From Methylocapsa aurea (GTDB lineage: Bacteria; Pseudomonadota; Alphaproteobacteria; Rhizobiales; Beijerinckiaceae): 64,000 nt of DNA. The position numbers and the translations under genes are program-made. Each line of letters opens with the position of its first letter. Position 1 is the first letter of the stretch. The stretch is from positions 96,829 through 160,828 of the forward strand of contig NZ_KN050804.1 in NCBI RefSeq assembly GCF_000746085.1, given 5' to 3'. The notes beneath the pieces are model-generated. The model searched no databases and had not been told where the DNA came from. It saw nothing but the letters and a program-made list of their open reading frames with translations. This document shows positions 8,190 to 17,945 of the stretch, piece by piece.

Positions 8190-8549
8190 ATGTATCGCAA
8201 GACGACTTCGCTCATCGCAGCCGCCGCCGTCGCAGCTGCGATGACCACCGCCGCAGCGGCGCAAACCAAGCCGCTTCGCCATCACCAGAATCGGCAGGCG
8301 GTGGCGGCCCGTTATAATGACGAACGTCCGCCGCTGACTGTCAGCAAGCGCAGCTGGCTTGATCCCGGCCCGGTCGTTCCGGTGGGCAGCATGTCAAATT
8401 ATGTCACCGCCAGCACGGTCTTCAACCGCACCCCCGATCAGGTCAACCAGCGATCGTTGTATGGCAATGAGCTGCTGCCAAGGCCCCTCGAAATTCCGGT
8501 TCGCTCGCAGCCCCTCATCGAGTTCGAGACGCCAGCCTACCCCTATTGA
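8190..8549 (+). CDS. Small secreted hypothetical protein
   Basis: The protein has 119 residues from ATG 8190; a TTG two codons upstream is the alternative. A clear signal peptide is present: basic MYRKTT, then an alanine-rich core (SLIAAAAVAAAMTTAAAAQ) with cleavage likely after AAAAQ or AAA. The mature chain is basic and polar with GSMSNYVTASTVFNRTPDQ near the middle and ends YPY. It has no Cys and no recognised domain. It is probably periplasmic and of unknown function. Confidence 0.65.
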   Translation: MYRKTTSLIAAAAVAAAMTTAAAAQTKPLRHHQNRQAVAARYNDERPPLTVSKRSWLDPGPVVPVGSMSNYVTASTVFNRTPDQVNQRSLYGNELLPRPLEIPVRSQPLIEFETPAYPY

Positions 8550-8627
8550 TTTCGCGCTTTGCGAAAGCAGGGTCTGACGCTCCGAGCTTCGGCGCGCCAG
8601 ACTAAAAGACAAGACCAAGAAAATAAT

Positions 8628-8682
8628 AAGGCGGCTAGACGCAAAACTCTTTTCCGGGAGCTGTCTATCTTATAGCCGCCTT
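8628..8682. terminator. Hairpin between convergent genes
   Basis: AAGGCGGCTA (8628-8637) pairs perfectly with TAGCCGCCTT (8673-8682) at the 3' end of leuB. The loop is long (35 bases) and there is no strong T-run, so terminator strength is uncertain. Confidence 0.4.
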
Positions 8683-9794
8683 CACCTTAGCGAGGCTTGC
8701 AGTTCCGCGAGAATCGCATCGCCCATCTCTATCGTCGAAATGGTCTCCTGCGCATCGCCCTTGATATCGGCGGTGCGCAGGCCTTTTTCGAGCACACCGG
8801 AAATGGCCCTATCGATCCGGTCGGCGACTTCGCCGAGATTGAACGAATAGCGCAACGCCATGCCGAGCGAACTGATCATCGCGATCGGGTTGGCGAGCCC
8901 CTTGCCCGCGATGTCCGGTGCCGAGCCATGCACTGGCTCATAGAGCGCTTTGCGCGTTTCGCTCCGCGCATTTTTTTCGCCGAGCGAAGCCGAAGGCAAC
9001 ATGCCTAGCGAGCCGGTGAGCATCGCGGCCACATCCGAGAGCATATCGCCAAAAAGATTATCGGTGACGATCACGTCGAATTGCTTCGGCCGGCGGACGA
9101 GCTGCATGCCGAGAGAGTCGGCAAGCTGATGCTCCAGGAGGACATCGGGATATTCGCGCGCATGCAAAGCGGTGATGACCTCGTTCCAGAGCACCCCGGA
9201 CTTCATCACATTGCGCTTTTCAGATGAGGTGACCTTATTGCGCCGCTTGCGCGCGAGTTCGAAGGCGACGCGCCCGATCCGCTCGATTTCATAGGTGTCA
9301 TAGACCTGCGTATCGATGCCTCGCTTCTGCCCATTGCCAAGATCGATGATCTGTTTCGGCTCGCCGAAATAGACCCCGCCGGTCAATTCGCGAACGATCA
9401 TGAGATCAAGCCCGTCGACGAGTTCGCGCTTCAGCGACGAGGCGTCGGCGAGCGCCGGATAGCAGATCGCCGGACGCAAATTGGCGAAAAGCTGCAGATC
9501 CTTGCGCAACCGCAAAAGCCCCGCTTCGGGCCGCAGCTCATAGGGCACGCCGTCCCATTTCGGACCGCCGACAGCCGCCAGCAACACCGCGTCGGCCGCC
9601 TCGGCGCGCTCCATGTCGGCGTCGCTGATCGCTTGTCCGTGCACGTCATAAGCCGCGCCGCCGACGAGGCCTTTTTCGATTTCGAATTGGACGATTCCCT
9701 CCCGCGTCAACCAGGTCGCGATTTTCTCGACCTCGGCCGTGATTTCGGGACCTATGCCATCGCCGGGCAGGACAAACAATTTATAGACGGCCAT
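8682..9794 (-). CDS. leuB: 3-isopropylmalate dehydrogenase
   Basis: LeuB oxidatively decarboxylates 3-isopropylmalate with NAD+ in leucine synthesis. The start at ATG 9794 (370 aa) gives the family's N-terminus [18 protein letters not shown]. Other signatures are AVGGPKWDG, the substrate-binding region [33 protein letters not shown] (metal-binding Asp residues) and the NAD-binding end [14 protein letters not shown]. An open extension to 9839 is not needed. It is a single gene, divergent from the beta-propeller gene. leuC/leuD are not in the window. Confidence 0.97.
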   Translation of the reverse strand: MAVYKLFVLPGDGIGPEITAEVEKIATWLTREGIVQFEIEKGLVGGAAYDVHGQAISDADMERAEAADAVLLAAVGGPKWDGVPYELRPEAGLLRLRKDLQLFANLRPAICYPALADASSLKRELVDGLDLMIVRELTGGVYFGEPKQIIDLGNGQKRGIDTQVYDTYEIERIGRVAFELARKRRNKVTSSEKRNVMKSGVLWNEVITALHAREYPDVLLEHQLADSLGMQLVRRPKQFDVIVTDNLFGDMLSDVAAMLTGSLGMLPSASLGEKNARSETRKALYEPVHGSAPDIAGKGLANPIAMISSLGMALRYSFNLGEVADRIDRAISGVLEKGLRTADIKGDAQETISTIEMGDAILAELQASLR

Positions 9795-9980
9795 TGATGC
9801 GCCTTGTTCCTTGGTTCTTTTTCGAACGCCACCAATCACATCATGGACATGCTGGCAAGATTCTCATGCTGGGGGAAAGCAGACCGGCGCCTTGACGGGC
9901 CGCCGCCACGTGCGCGACGACACTGCAAGGCCCGAGGGCAAAGCTAAACTCTCCTCATCTTAAAGGGGGGAGTTTTTTCT

Positions 9981-11021
9981 ATGCTGGGCAATCGGATTTT
10001 TAAGGCGGCGTCGGCAGTTTTTTTGATGCTGTCAGGTGCGACGATGGCTGCCATCCCGGCGGCCGCGGCGATGCAATATCCTTATGGGCTGGGAGTCGAT
10101 CAGAATACCGGCGCGCTTTATGTCGCCGATCCGTCAAGCGGGGTTTTCGTCTTCAACCCCGTGTCCAGCGCGCTTTCATCTTTTGTGGCGGCGCCCAATG
10201 CGTTTTCGATCGCGGTGGACAATAACGGGCTCATCTATGCTGGCATTGTCGGCGCCGATGGCCACATCAATGTCTACGACGCCAACCACAAAGCCATCAA
10301 CTCACTGCCCGTTCCGCCTGGCGACAGCCCGATAACGATGGTGCTCGACGCTGATAATATTCTTTATCAGTCAAACGGGCATAGCGCCACACCCGTTCCA
10401 GGCGGTCAAAGCAGTACGGAAATAAACGCCTACAACAACGATCTTACGCTCCCATACAACAATGCAAATTTCGTCGCTATGTTTCCAGCATATAGAAAGC
10501 TGCAAACCTATACGGATTTGGCGCCTGGAACAAAATATGCGCTGGCCTATGACAATGGCCGAGTTTTCGTTGTGGCGAAAAGGGACGGAGCTTTTATCTA
10601 TAACGTATATGAAGCACCAAACCTTCTCTCCGGGCAAGCAGTGGACATATTCAACCGCACATTCACAGCGGCCAACTCCCTAAGTCCTGACTACGGAGCG
10701 GCAGTGGTGACCAACCACAATATCAATGTGATAGGCTCGGCCTTCGCGACGGCGGCGGACGCCAACCACAACATCTTCTACACCGACCCCGACGGAAGGA
10801 ACATCACCGTCGCGGCGAAGGGCCGCGCCGCGAAGGCATTGCTGACCAATCTTCCGTCATCGCCCTACGGGATTGCTTTCGATAAATCACGGGCAAGACT
10901 CTATGTGTCATTCCCAAGCGAACATCTCATCCGCGCCTATAAGGTCACCTACGCCACGCAAAACGGCGTCAGCGTCCCAGCCATTTCGTCAACGCCGCTC
11001 GGGATTATCCAGCAACGCTAG
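9981..11021 (+). CDS. Secreted beta-propeller (NHL/SMP-30-like) protein
   Basis: This is a 346-residue exported protein. AAAGGGGGGAG precedes ATG 9981. The signal peptide covers residues 1-30 (core SAVFLMLSGATMAAIPAAAA). The mature chain has repeated blade-like units: YPYGLGVDQNTGALYVADP, AFSIAVDNNGLIYAGIVG, ITMVLDADNILYQSNG, and at the C-terminus SPYGIAFDKSRARLYVSFPS. This spacing fits a 6-blade-type propeller. There are no cofactor or catalytic motifs, so binding or structural function is as likely as lactonase activity. The TAG stop lies in a CTAGAGC motif shared with intergenic repeats. A strong hairpin follows at 11098. Confidence 0.7.
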   Translation: MLGNRIFKAASAVFLMLSGATMAAIPAAAAMQYPYGLGVDQNTGALYVADPSSGVFVFNPVSSALSSFVAAPNAFSIAVDNNGLIYAGIVGADGHINVYDANHKAINSLPVPPGDSPITMVLDADNILYQSNGHSATPVPGGQSSTEINAYNNDLTLPYNNANFVAMFPAYRKLQTYTDLAPGTKYALAYDNGRVFVVAKRDGAFIYNVYEAPNLLSGQAVDIFNRTFTAANSLSPDYGAAVVTNHNINVIGSAFATAADANHNIFYTDPDGRNITVAAKGRAAKALLTNLPSSPYGIAFDKSRARLYVSFPSEHLIRAYKVTYATQNGVSVPAISSTPLGIIQQR

Positions 11022-11097
11022 AGCTGGTGATTTCAGACAAAATCGCGCGCTTCCCTCCAGAGTCTGAATCCGCCTCTCATCAAAGCATTAGAGCGTG

Positions 11098-11132
11098 AAA
11101 ATGGCTTGCAGATCCCTTCTGCAAGCCATTTT
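11098..11132. terminator. Strong bidirectional terminator hairpin
   Basis: AAAATGGCTTGCAG and CTGCAAGCCATTTT form a perfect 14-bp stem with a 7-base loop, A-rich on one side and T-rich on the other. It sits between the convergent beta-propeller and acnA genes and can serve both strands. Confidence 0.85.
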
Positions 11133-11150
11133 GCTCTTTACAGTGAGCGC

Positions 11151-13880
11151 TCAGGCGACCGCGAGCTGGCGCAAGACATAAGGCAAAATGCCGCCATTGT
11201 TGAAATAATCGAGTTCGTCGAGCGTCGCGATGCGGCAGAGCAGCGGGACCTTTTTCACCTTGCCGTCGGCGTAGCGGATCTCCGCCTCCATCTTCTGACG
11301 CGGCTGCAAAGTGCTGCCGAGGCCATGAATGGTCACCTCTTCATTGCCCTTGAGCTTCAGCTTTTCCCAGCTCGCGCCGGCCTCGAAGGTGAGCGGCAGG
11401 ACGCCCATGCCGACGAGATTCGACCGGTGAATGCGCTCGAAGGATTCGGCGATCACCGCGCGCACGCCCAAGAGCCGAGTTCCTTTCGCCGCCCAGTCGC
11501 GTGAGGATCCGTTGCCATATTCGGCGCCAGCGAACACGACGAGCGGCACGGATTCGGCCTGATATTTCATCGCCGCGTCGAAAATGGACATTTCCTCGCC
11601 GTCCGGCCAATGCCTGGTGAACCCGCCTTCGGGCACGGCCCCGTCATCCTTCCTCAGGATAAAATTCTTGATCCTGATATTGGCGAAAGTCCCGCGCATC
11701 ATGATTTCATGATTGCCGCGGCGGGTGCCATATTGGTTGAAATTCGCCTGCGAAACCTGGCGTTCGAGGAGATAATTTCCGGCCGGAGAAGCCGCCTTGA
11801 TCGAGCCTGCGGGCGAGATATGGTCGGTCGTGATCTTATCGCCGAAAAGCGCCAAAATGCGCGCATTCTCGATTTCCTTGACCGGCTCCGGCTCCAATGT
11901 CAGCCCCTCGAAATAGGGCGGATTTTGCACATAGGTCGAGCCAATGTCCCAATTATAGGTTTCGCCCACCGGCGCCTTCACCTTGCGCCAATTCACATCG
12001 CCGTTGAATACATCGGCATAGCGCGCCTTGAAGACTTTCTTGGTCACGAATTCGTCGATGTAGGCGGCAATCTCTTCGTCGTCCGGCCAGATGTCCCTCA
12101 GGTAGACGGGATTGCCTTTTTTATCATGCGCAAGAGGCTCGGCGTCGAGATCCTTGGCGACCGTCCCGGCGAGCGCATGGGCGACGACGAGCGGCGGCGA
12201 GGCGAGGTAATTCGCCTGGACATCGGGGCTGATGCGGCCCTCGAAATTGCGATTGCCCGAGAGAACGGCGGCGGCGACAATGCCATTGTCGTTGATCGAC
12301 TTGGAAATTTCCGGCTCCAGCGGACCAGAGTTGCCGATGCAGGTCGTGCAGCCGAAGCCAACGAGATTGAAGCCGAGCTTGTCGAGCGATTTCTGCAACC
12401 CTGACGCAGAGAGATATTCGGCGACGACCTGGCTTCCTGGCGCAAGCGAGGTCTTGACCCAGGGCTTCACGCCGATTCCCTTTTCGACCGCGTTTCGGGC
12501 AAGGAGGCCGGCGCCGATCAGCACGCTCGGGTTCGAGGTATTGGTGCAGGAGGTGATCGCCGCGATCACCACGTCGCCATGGCCGAGATCGAAATTCTTG
12601 CCCTCGACCTTATAGCGCTTGTCGGCCTCTCCGCCCTTATTGTACTCGCTCGCGAGCGCGGTCTTGAAGCTGGCCCCGACCGATTCCAGCGCGATGCGCC
12701 CTTCCGGACGCTTCGGGCCGGCCATCGACGGAGCGACCGAAGCAAGATCGAGTTCGAGCGTCTCGGTGAAGACCGGATCCTTTGTCGCCCTGGTCCGAAA
12801 CAGGCCTTGCGCCTTGGCGTAGGCCTCGACGAGAGCGACCCGCGCCGGCATGCGCGCGGATGTCGCAAGATAGGCGAGGGTCTCGGAATCGACCGGGAAG
12901 AAGCCGCAGGTCGCGCCATATTCGGGCGCCATATTGGCGATGGTCGCGCGATCGGCAAGCGAAAGATTGTTGAGTCCCGGCCCGAAAAATTCGACGAATT
13001 TGCCGACGACGCCCTTCTTGCGCAAGAGCTGCGTCACCGTGAGAACGAGATCGGTCGCGGTGACTCCGGCGGCGAGCGCGCCGGTGAACTTGAACCCGAT
13101 CACCTCCGGCAGGAGCATCGAGAGCGGCTGGCCAAGCATGCAGGCCTCCGCCTCAATGCCGCCAACGCCCCAGCCCAGCACCGAGAGTCCATTGACCATG
13201 GTCGTATGCGAATCGGTGCCGACCAGCGAATCTGGATAGGCGACTTCGACCGTCTCCGCCTTGCCGCGAGCGGGAGTGAATTTCTCCTTCCGCGTCCAGA
13301 CCGTCTGGGCGAGATATTCCAGATTGACCTGGTGGCAAATGCCGGTGCCTGGCGGCACGACGCGGAAATTGTCGAACGATCCCTGGCCCCATTTCAAGAA
13401 GCGATAGCGCTCGCCATTGCGGCCATATTCAAGATCGACGTTGGTCTTGAAGGCTTTGTTGGTGCCATAGGCGTCGACGATCACGGAATGATCGATGACG
13501 AGATCGACCGGCACGAGCGGGTTGATCTTTTGCGGATCGCCGCCAAGGCTGGTCATCGCATCGCGCATCGCCGCCAAATCGACCACGGCGGGCACGCCGG
13601 TGAAATCCTGCATCAAAACCCGGGCCGGGCGGAACGCGATCTCACGTTCGGCCTTTCCTTTATTGGTCAGCCATGCGGCGACCGCCCCGATATCTTCCTT
13701 GGTGACCGAGCGGCCGTCCTCGAAGCGAAGCAGATTCTCGAGCAGCACCTTCATCGAAAACGGCAGTTGCGAGATGCCCGCAAGGCCGTTCTTTTCTGCG
13801 CTCTTCAGCGAAAAATAATGATAGGTCTTGCGGCCCACGGTGAGCTTCTTGCGGCATTTGAAACTATCAAGCGCGGCCAT
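11151..13880 (-). CDS. acnA: Aconitate hydratase A
   Basis: AcnA is the 909-residue monomeric [4Fe-4S] enzyme of the TCA cycle (citrate to isocitrate). Cluster ligands are visible as Cys in AITSCTNTSNPSVLIGAG and in GFGCTTCIGNSGPLEPEI. Other landmarks are DFTGVPAVVDLAAMRDA, SLVGTDSHTTMVNGLSVLGW and the C-terminal swivel-domain motif EYGNGSSRDWAAKG (active-site Ser/Arg). The length is typical of bacterial AcnA/IRP-like enzymes. Transcribed divergently from ccmA across 134 bp, an arrangement common in Hyphomicrobiales. Confidence 0.98.
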   Translation of the reverse strand: MAALDSFKCRKKLTVGRKTYHYFSLKSAEKNGLAGISQLPFSMKVLLENLLRFEDGRSVTKEDIGAVAAWLTNKGKAEREIAFRPARVLMQDFTGVPAVVDLAAMRDAMTSLGGDPQKINPLVPVDLVIDHSVIVDAYGTNKAFKTNVDLEYGRNGERYRFLKWGQGSFDNFRVVPPGTGICHQVNLEYLAQTVWTRKEKFTPARGKAETVEVAYPDSLVGTDSHTTMVNGLSVLGWGVGGIEAEACMLGQPLSMLLPEVIGFKFTGALAAGVTATDLVLTVTQLLRKKGVVGKFVEFFGPGLNNLSLADRATIANMAPEYGATCGFFPVDSETLAYLATSARMPARVALVEAYAKAQGLFRTRATKDPVFTETLELDLASVAPSMAGPKRPEGRIALESVGASFKTALASEYNKGGEADKRYKVEGKNFDLGHGDVVIAAITSCTNTSNPSVLIGAGLLARNAVEKGIGVKPWVKTSLAPGSQVVAEYLSASGLQKSLDKLGFNLVGFGCTTCIGNSGPLEPEISKSINDNGIVAAAVLSGNRNFEGRISPDVQANYLASPPLVVAHALAGTVAKDLDAEPLAHDKKGNPVYLRDIWPDDEEIAAYIDEFVTKKVFKARYADVFNGDVNWRKVKAPVGETYNWDIGSTYVQNPPYFEGLTLEPEPVKEIENARILALFGDKITTDHISPAGSIKAASPAGNYLLERQVSQANFNQYGTRRGNHEIMMRGTFANIRIKNFILRKDDGAVPEGGFTRHWPDGEEMSIFDAAMKYQAESVPLVVFAGAEYGNGSSRDWAAKGTRLLGVRAVIAESFERIHRSNLVGMGVLPLTFEAGASWEKLKLKGNEEVTIHGLGSTLQPRQKMEAEIRYADGKVKKVPLLCRIATLDELDYFNNGGILPYVLRQLAVA

Positions 13881-14014
13881 CGCGGCTGTCCCCGGAAAAG
13901 GTCGGAAAATGAAAAGATGTTCGGCTTATAAATAATTTCTACGCCGAGAGCTACACGGATGATAGACAAAGTCTTCACTCATTCATTGACCCGCCCCAGC
14001 CCTGGTTATCGCTC

Positions 14015-14617
14015 ATGCGCCTTAGCGCCTCGCGCCTCTCTGTCGAACGCGGCGGCCGGATCGTCTTCGCCGATCTTTCCTTCGCCATCGAGTCAGGCGA
14101 GAGCCTGGTCGTCACTGGGCGCAACGGCGCTGGAAAATCGACCTTGCTGCGCGCGCTGGCGGGGCTTCTTCCGCTCGCCGCAGGCGAGATATCCTGCGCG
14201 CCGGCGGGCGAGGAGACGGTCCCCGAAATGGCCCATTACCTCGGCCATGCCGACGCGCTGAAAGGCGCTCTCACCGTCACTGAGAATTTGGATTTTTTCG
14301 CCGCCATCCTTGGCTCCGGACGCGGCGGACTCCCGGCGCAGGAGGCCCTTGCTGCGTTCGGCCTCGCTCATGTGGCGGCGCTTCCGGCAGCCTATCTCTC
14401 GGCCGGCCAGAAGCGTCGGGCGGCGCTCGCCAAGCTCCTCGTCGCGAGCCGGCCGGTCTGGCTTCTCGACGAACCTTCCACCGCGCTCGACGCTGATTCG
14501 CAGATCGTCATGGCAAAGATCATGGCGGCGCATCTGGCCGGCGGCGGAATGATCGTCGCCGCGACCCATATCCGGCTCGATCTTGCCGGGCGCGAACTGC
14601 GGCTGGGACGAGCATGA
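14015..14617 (+). CDS. ccmA: Heme exporter ATP-binding subunit CcmA
   Basis: CcmA is the ATPase of the CcmABCD complex that releases holo-CcmE during cytochrome c maturation. The 200-residue ABC domain shows Walker A GRNGAGKST (about residues 37-45), the signature YLSAGQKRRAALAKL and Walker B VWLLDEPSTALD, followed by a switch His region (AATHI). It is the first gene of the ccm cluster and its stop overlaps the ccmB start (ATGA at 14614-14617), indicating translational coupling. Confidence 0.95.
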   Translation: MRLSASRLSVERGGRIVFADLSFAIESGESLVVTGRNGAGKSTLLRALAGLLPLAAGEISCAPAGEETVPEMAHYLGHADALKGALTVTENLDFFAAILGSGRGGLPAQEALAAFGLAHVAALPAAYLSAGQKRRAALAKLLVASRPVWLLDEPSTALDADSQIVMAKIMAAHLAGGGMIVAATHIRLDLAGRELRLGRA

Positions 14618-15321
14618 AACAGACGACGCACGCGAAAAGCAAGTCCGCCGGCGCCTCTCCGCTCCATGCGCTCTTTACCCGCGAATTGCGGATCGGCCAC
14701 CGGATCGGCGGCGGCGCCAGTCTCGGCGTGGTTTTCTTCCTGATCCTCGTCACGCTGACGCCTTTCGCGGTCGGCCCCGACCTCGCCCTTCTCGCCCGGA
14801 TCGCTCCGGCGATGCTTTGGATCTCCGGCCTTCTTGCGACCCTGCTCGGACTCGACCGCCTGTTCCAGGCCGATCACGAGGATGGTTCGCTCGACCTTCT
14901 CTTGACGAGCGCGGCGCCGCTGGAATTGATCGTCCTGACCAAATGCGCCGCGCATTGGATCTTGACCGGCCTGCCGCTGGTGATCGCCGCGCCCTTCTTC
15001 GGCCTCATGCTGGCGCTGCCCGCGAATCAGCTCTGGAGCGTGACCCTTTCGCTGCTCGCCGGCACGCCCGCCTTGACCTTGATCGGGGCGATCGGCGCAG
15101 CGCTGACCGTCAGCTTGCGGCGCGGCGGACTCTTGCTGGCGATTTTGATTCTGCCGCTCTGCGTGCCGGTCCTGATCTTCGGCGTCGCGGCGGCGGGGGC
15201 GGCGCCCGGCGCGATGATTCCTTTCGCGACGCCGTTCCTGATTCTTTGCGCCCTGACTTTGATGGCTCTCGCCGGCGCTCCGATCGCCGCAGCAGCGGCG
15301 CTGCGGCACATGAGCGAATGA
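14614..15321 (+). CDS. ccmB: Heme exporter membrane subunit CcmB
   Basis: This is a 235-residue integral membrane protein with about six hydrophobic helices and the family features LFTRELRIGHRIGGG near the start and LFQADHEDGSLDLLLTS (about residues 86-102), a hallmark of CcmB. It is partner of CcmA in the complex handling heme-loaded CcmE. After ccmB the usual run into ccmC is interrupted by two genes (15521-17014). Confidence 0.95.
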   Translation: MKQTTHAKSKSAGASPLHALFTRELRIGHRIGGGASLGVVFFLILVTLTPFAVGPDLALLARIAPAMLWISGLLATLLGLDRLFQADHEDGSLDLLLTSAAPLELIVLTKCAAHWILTGLPLVIAAPFFGLMLALPANQLWSVTLSLLAGTPALTLIGAIGAALTVSLRRGGLLLAILILPLCVPVLIFGVAAAGAAPGAMIPFATPFLILCALTLMALAGAPIAAAAALRHMSE

Positions 15322-15520
15322 CGACGTCCAACGCATTTTAGCGACCAGTCACATCAGCCCTTAAGTCCGCAATTCTATAGCCTCTCAAGCGCCGTCAATT
15401 GGTCGGGACGCATTGGCGGGCGTCACCTGCAACGCACAAGCGGCGCAATTTACAAATATTCTGAATACATTTATCAATTGATACAGGTCATCGGCGAAGC
15501 TACGGGCTATCGAGGCGTTC

Positions 15521-16321
15521 ATGAGACAGTTTTGGGTTCCCCTATTCGCGACTGCGTTGAGCCTCATCTCTGGCGTCGCGATCGCGGAGACCGCGCCAGC
15601 GCCCGCCGCCGCTGCGCCCGAGGCGGCCCATCCCGCCATCGAGCCGGCCGCTCTTACTCTCCTGAAGGCTGCGAGCGAAAAGCTCGCCGCGGCGAAAACC
15701 ATCTCCTTCCACGCCCTTGGCGCCTTCGACGTGCCGGCCCGTAATGGGCAGCCATTGTTCTATTACACCCGCTCGGAAGTGCTGCTCGCCCGGCCGAACA
15801 AACTCCGCGTCATCGTTCCAGGGGATGGCCCCCCTTCCGAGTTCTATTTCGACGGCGAGGCGGTTGCCGTCTTGACCCCGAAGGAGGATCTGATCGCGCT
15901 CGCCAATGTTCCCGGCACGCTCGATGAGATGCTCGAAAAGATCTACAAGAAGGCAGGCATCTATTTTCCGTTTGTCGATATTCTTGTGTCCGATCCCTAT
16001 AAGGCGTTGACCACGGGACTGACCAACGCTTTCGTGATCGGGAAGTCGTCGCTTGTCGGCGGCGTGACCACCGACGTCCTGTCGATTTCCGACAAGAACG
16101 TCCACCTGCAAATCTGGATCGGCGAGAAAGACAAGCTCCCGCGCCTCATCTGGGCGACCGCCGCCGACGGGAGCGAAAAGCCGCGCCATATGGTTGAGTT
16201 CTCAAATTGGAAGCTCAACGGCGATGCAGCCAAGGAGTCCTTCGCCCCGAAGAAGACCGCGAAGACAAAGCAAATTCCTTTTGGCCGCCCGGACGAGGCC
16301 AAGGCCGAGACGAAGCCCTGA
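15521..16321 (+). CDS. DUF2092-like exported protein
   Basis: This is a 266-residue protein with a signal peptide (FWVPLFATALSLISGVAIAE) and an Ala/Pro-rich linker. The body follows the DUF2092 pattern: LTLLKAASEKLAAAKTISFH, PNKLRVIVPGDGPPSEFYFD, VDILVSDPYKALTTGL and a LolA/LppX-like beta pattern (VHLQIWIGEKDKLPRLIW). DUF2092 proteins resemble lipoprotein-binding periplasmic folds, but no function is established. It lies between ccmB and ccmC in the same orientation and is followed 69 bp later by a Gly/His-rich exported protein, so the two probably form a pair. Confidence 0.8.
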   Translation: MRQFWVPLFATALSLISGVAIAETAPAPAAAAPEAAHPAIEPAALTLLKAASEKLAAAKTISFHALGAFDVPARNGQPLFYYTRSEVLLARPNKLRVIVPGDGPPSEFYFDGEAVAVLTPKEDLIALANVPGTLDEMLEKIYKKAGIYFPFVDILVSDPYKALTTGLTNAFVIGKSSLVGGVTTDVLSISDKNVHLQIWIGEKDKLPRLIWATAADGSEKPRHMVEFSNWKLNGDAAKESFAPKKTAKTKQIPFGRPDEAKAETKP

Positions 16322-16390
16322 GCCCGCCGCATTCCATCGCAGGGCCTTTGGCCTCGGATTATTGTCATGTTCGACATTGAGGGTTTCAAC

Positions 16391-17014
16391 ATGAACCGCA
16401 ACTTGCTCATGGGCGCCGCCATTTTGACCCTGGCGCTGGGCGCCGGCGCGCCCCAAACCGCCGACGCCTTCCGCGGCGGCGGTTTCGGCGGCGGCGGCGG
16501 CTTTCACGCCGGAGGGCTTGGCGGCGGAGATTTTCATGCCGGCGGATTTGGCGGCGGAGCCTTTCATGGTGATGCTGGCGGCGCCTGGCACGCCGGCGGC
16601 GTGGACGGCGCCTATCACGCCGGCGGCGTCACGGCCGGGGGAACGGCTTGGCATGCCGGCGGCGTCGCTGGCGATGGCTGGCACGGAACCGCTGTCAATG
16701 ATGGAAACGTCTATCACGGCGGAACATGGCACGGCGACGGCTGGCACGCCGGCGGCTATTATGGCGGCGGCTACCACGGCCCAACCGTGGTCAACAGCTA
16801 TTATGGCGGCGGCTGCTGGGGTTGCGGCGCCGCGGCTGCCGGCGTCGCGGCGGCGGCGACGGCCATCGCGATCGGCAGCTTGGTCGCGACGGTTCCGGCG
16901 GGCTGCCCATACCAATATGCCGGAGGCGTCAATTATTACGTCTGCGGCGGAACCTGGTATCAACCCTACTACGGCGCCAATGGGCTCTACTATCGCGTCG
17001 TCCCGCCCATGTAA
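16391..17014 (+). CDS. Secreted Gly/His-rich repeat protein
   Basis: The protein has 207 residues from ATG 16391. The signal peptide (NRNLLMGAAILTLALGAGAP) ends around TADA. The mature region is built from xHAGG-type units (FHAGG, WHAGG, YHAGG and similar) in glycine, giving over a dozen histidines. A CWGCG motif and an alanine-rich hydrophobic helix follow. The C-terminal tail (NYYVCGGTWYQPYYGANG) is of the kind seen in small exported YXXCGGxWY proteins. Histidine density suggests metal or heme binding (inference). It lies within the ccm cluster behind the DUF2092-like gene. Confidence 0.75.
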   Translation: MNRNLLMGAAILTLALGAGAPQTADAFRGGGFGGGGGFHAGGLGGGDFHAGGFGGGAFHGDAGGAWHAGGVDGAYHAGGVTAGGTAWHAGGVAGDGWHGTAVNDGNVYHGGTWHGDGWHAGGYYGGGYHGPTVVNSYYGGGCWGCGAAAAGVAAAATAIAIGSLVATVPAGCPYQYAGGVNYYVCGGTWYQPYYGANGLYYRVVPPM

Positions 17015-17162
17015 CTCAACGCTCTGCGCCCGCCCCCTTTGGGTCGAAGCAATTCCTTTTCGATTATATGCTCTTATCTGACTAGGATGGGACCAAAGCC
17101 GAGCAATGCGGTTCGGGCGGCGATCAAGCGTCGCATTTGCTTTTGGCCCTCCTCGGGGCTAG

Positions 17163-17945
17163 ATGAAACGCATGCGCAATTACGCCAATCCGACCAATTT
17201 TCTGCAGCTCGCCGGAGCGCTCATTCCGCTTTTGGCGGCCCTCACCGGGGCGCTTCTGTGCCTCGGACTCTCTCTCGCCTGGTTCGTCGCGCCGCCTGAC
17301 TATCAGCAGGGCGAGACGGTCAGGATCATGTATCTGCATGTGCCCGCCGCCTGGCTTTCCCTGTTCGCCTATATCGTCATGACCGCGGCGGCGCTGGGCA
17401 CGCTGGTCTGGCGCCATCCGCTCGCCGACGCGGCGCAAAAGGCGGCGGCGCCCCTTGGCGCCGGTTTCACCTTTCTCTGCCTCGCGACCGGCTCGCTATG
17501 GGGCAAGCCAATGTGGGGCGCCTGGTGGGTCTGGGACGCCCGGCTGACTTCTGTCCTGGTTCTTTTCTTGATCTATCTCGGCCTTATCGCGCTGTGGCGG
17601 ACGATCGAGGACCCGGGCAAGGCGGCGCGCGCCGCGGCGATTTTCACCCTTGTCGGCGCGGTGAACATTCCAATCATCAAATTTTCGGTCGACTGGTGGA
17701 ACACGCTGCATCAGCCGGCCTCGGTTTTCCGGCTGGGCGGTCCGGCGATTTCCGGCTCGATGCTTTGGCCGCTCGTCGTGATGGCGAGCGCATTCACATT
17801 GCTCTTTCTGACGCTGCATCTCATGGCGATCCGCAACGAAATCCTCCGCCGCCGGCTGCGCCGCCTCTCGATCCTCGCGGCCGACGCAGAGGAATCCGGC
17901 ATAACGCGCGCCGGGTCGTCAATGGAAGCGGCCTATGAGCAATGA
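17163..17945 (+). CDS. ccmC: Heme transporter CcmC
   Basis: CcmC loads heme onto CcmE in the periplasm. The 260-residue protein has six membrane helices. The heme-binding WWD-type domain reads GKPMWGAWWVWDARLTSVL (about residues 115-133), and the axial-ligand His residues are in YLHVPAAW (about residue 60) and WWNTLHQPASV (about residue 184). The stop overlaps the ccmD start by 11 bp. Confidence 0.97.
   Translation: MKRMRNYANPTNFLQLAGALIPLLAALTGALLCLGLSLAWFVAPPDYQQGETVRIMYLHVPAAWLSLFAYIVMTAAALGTLVWRHPLADAAQKAAAPLGAGFTFLCLATGSLWGKPMWGAWWVWDARLTSVLVLFLIYLGLIALWRTIEDPGKAARAAAIFTLVGAVNIPIIKFSVDWWNTLHQPASVFRLGGPAISGSMLWPLVVMASAFTLLFLTLHLMAIRNEILRRRLRRLSILAADAEESGITRAGSSMEAAYEQ

Noticed and set aside
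12579..13931. Plus-strand 450-codon frame opposite acnA
   Set aside because: Antisense shadow of a well-conserved gene, with no ribosome site or recognisable family.
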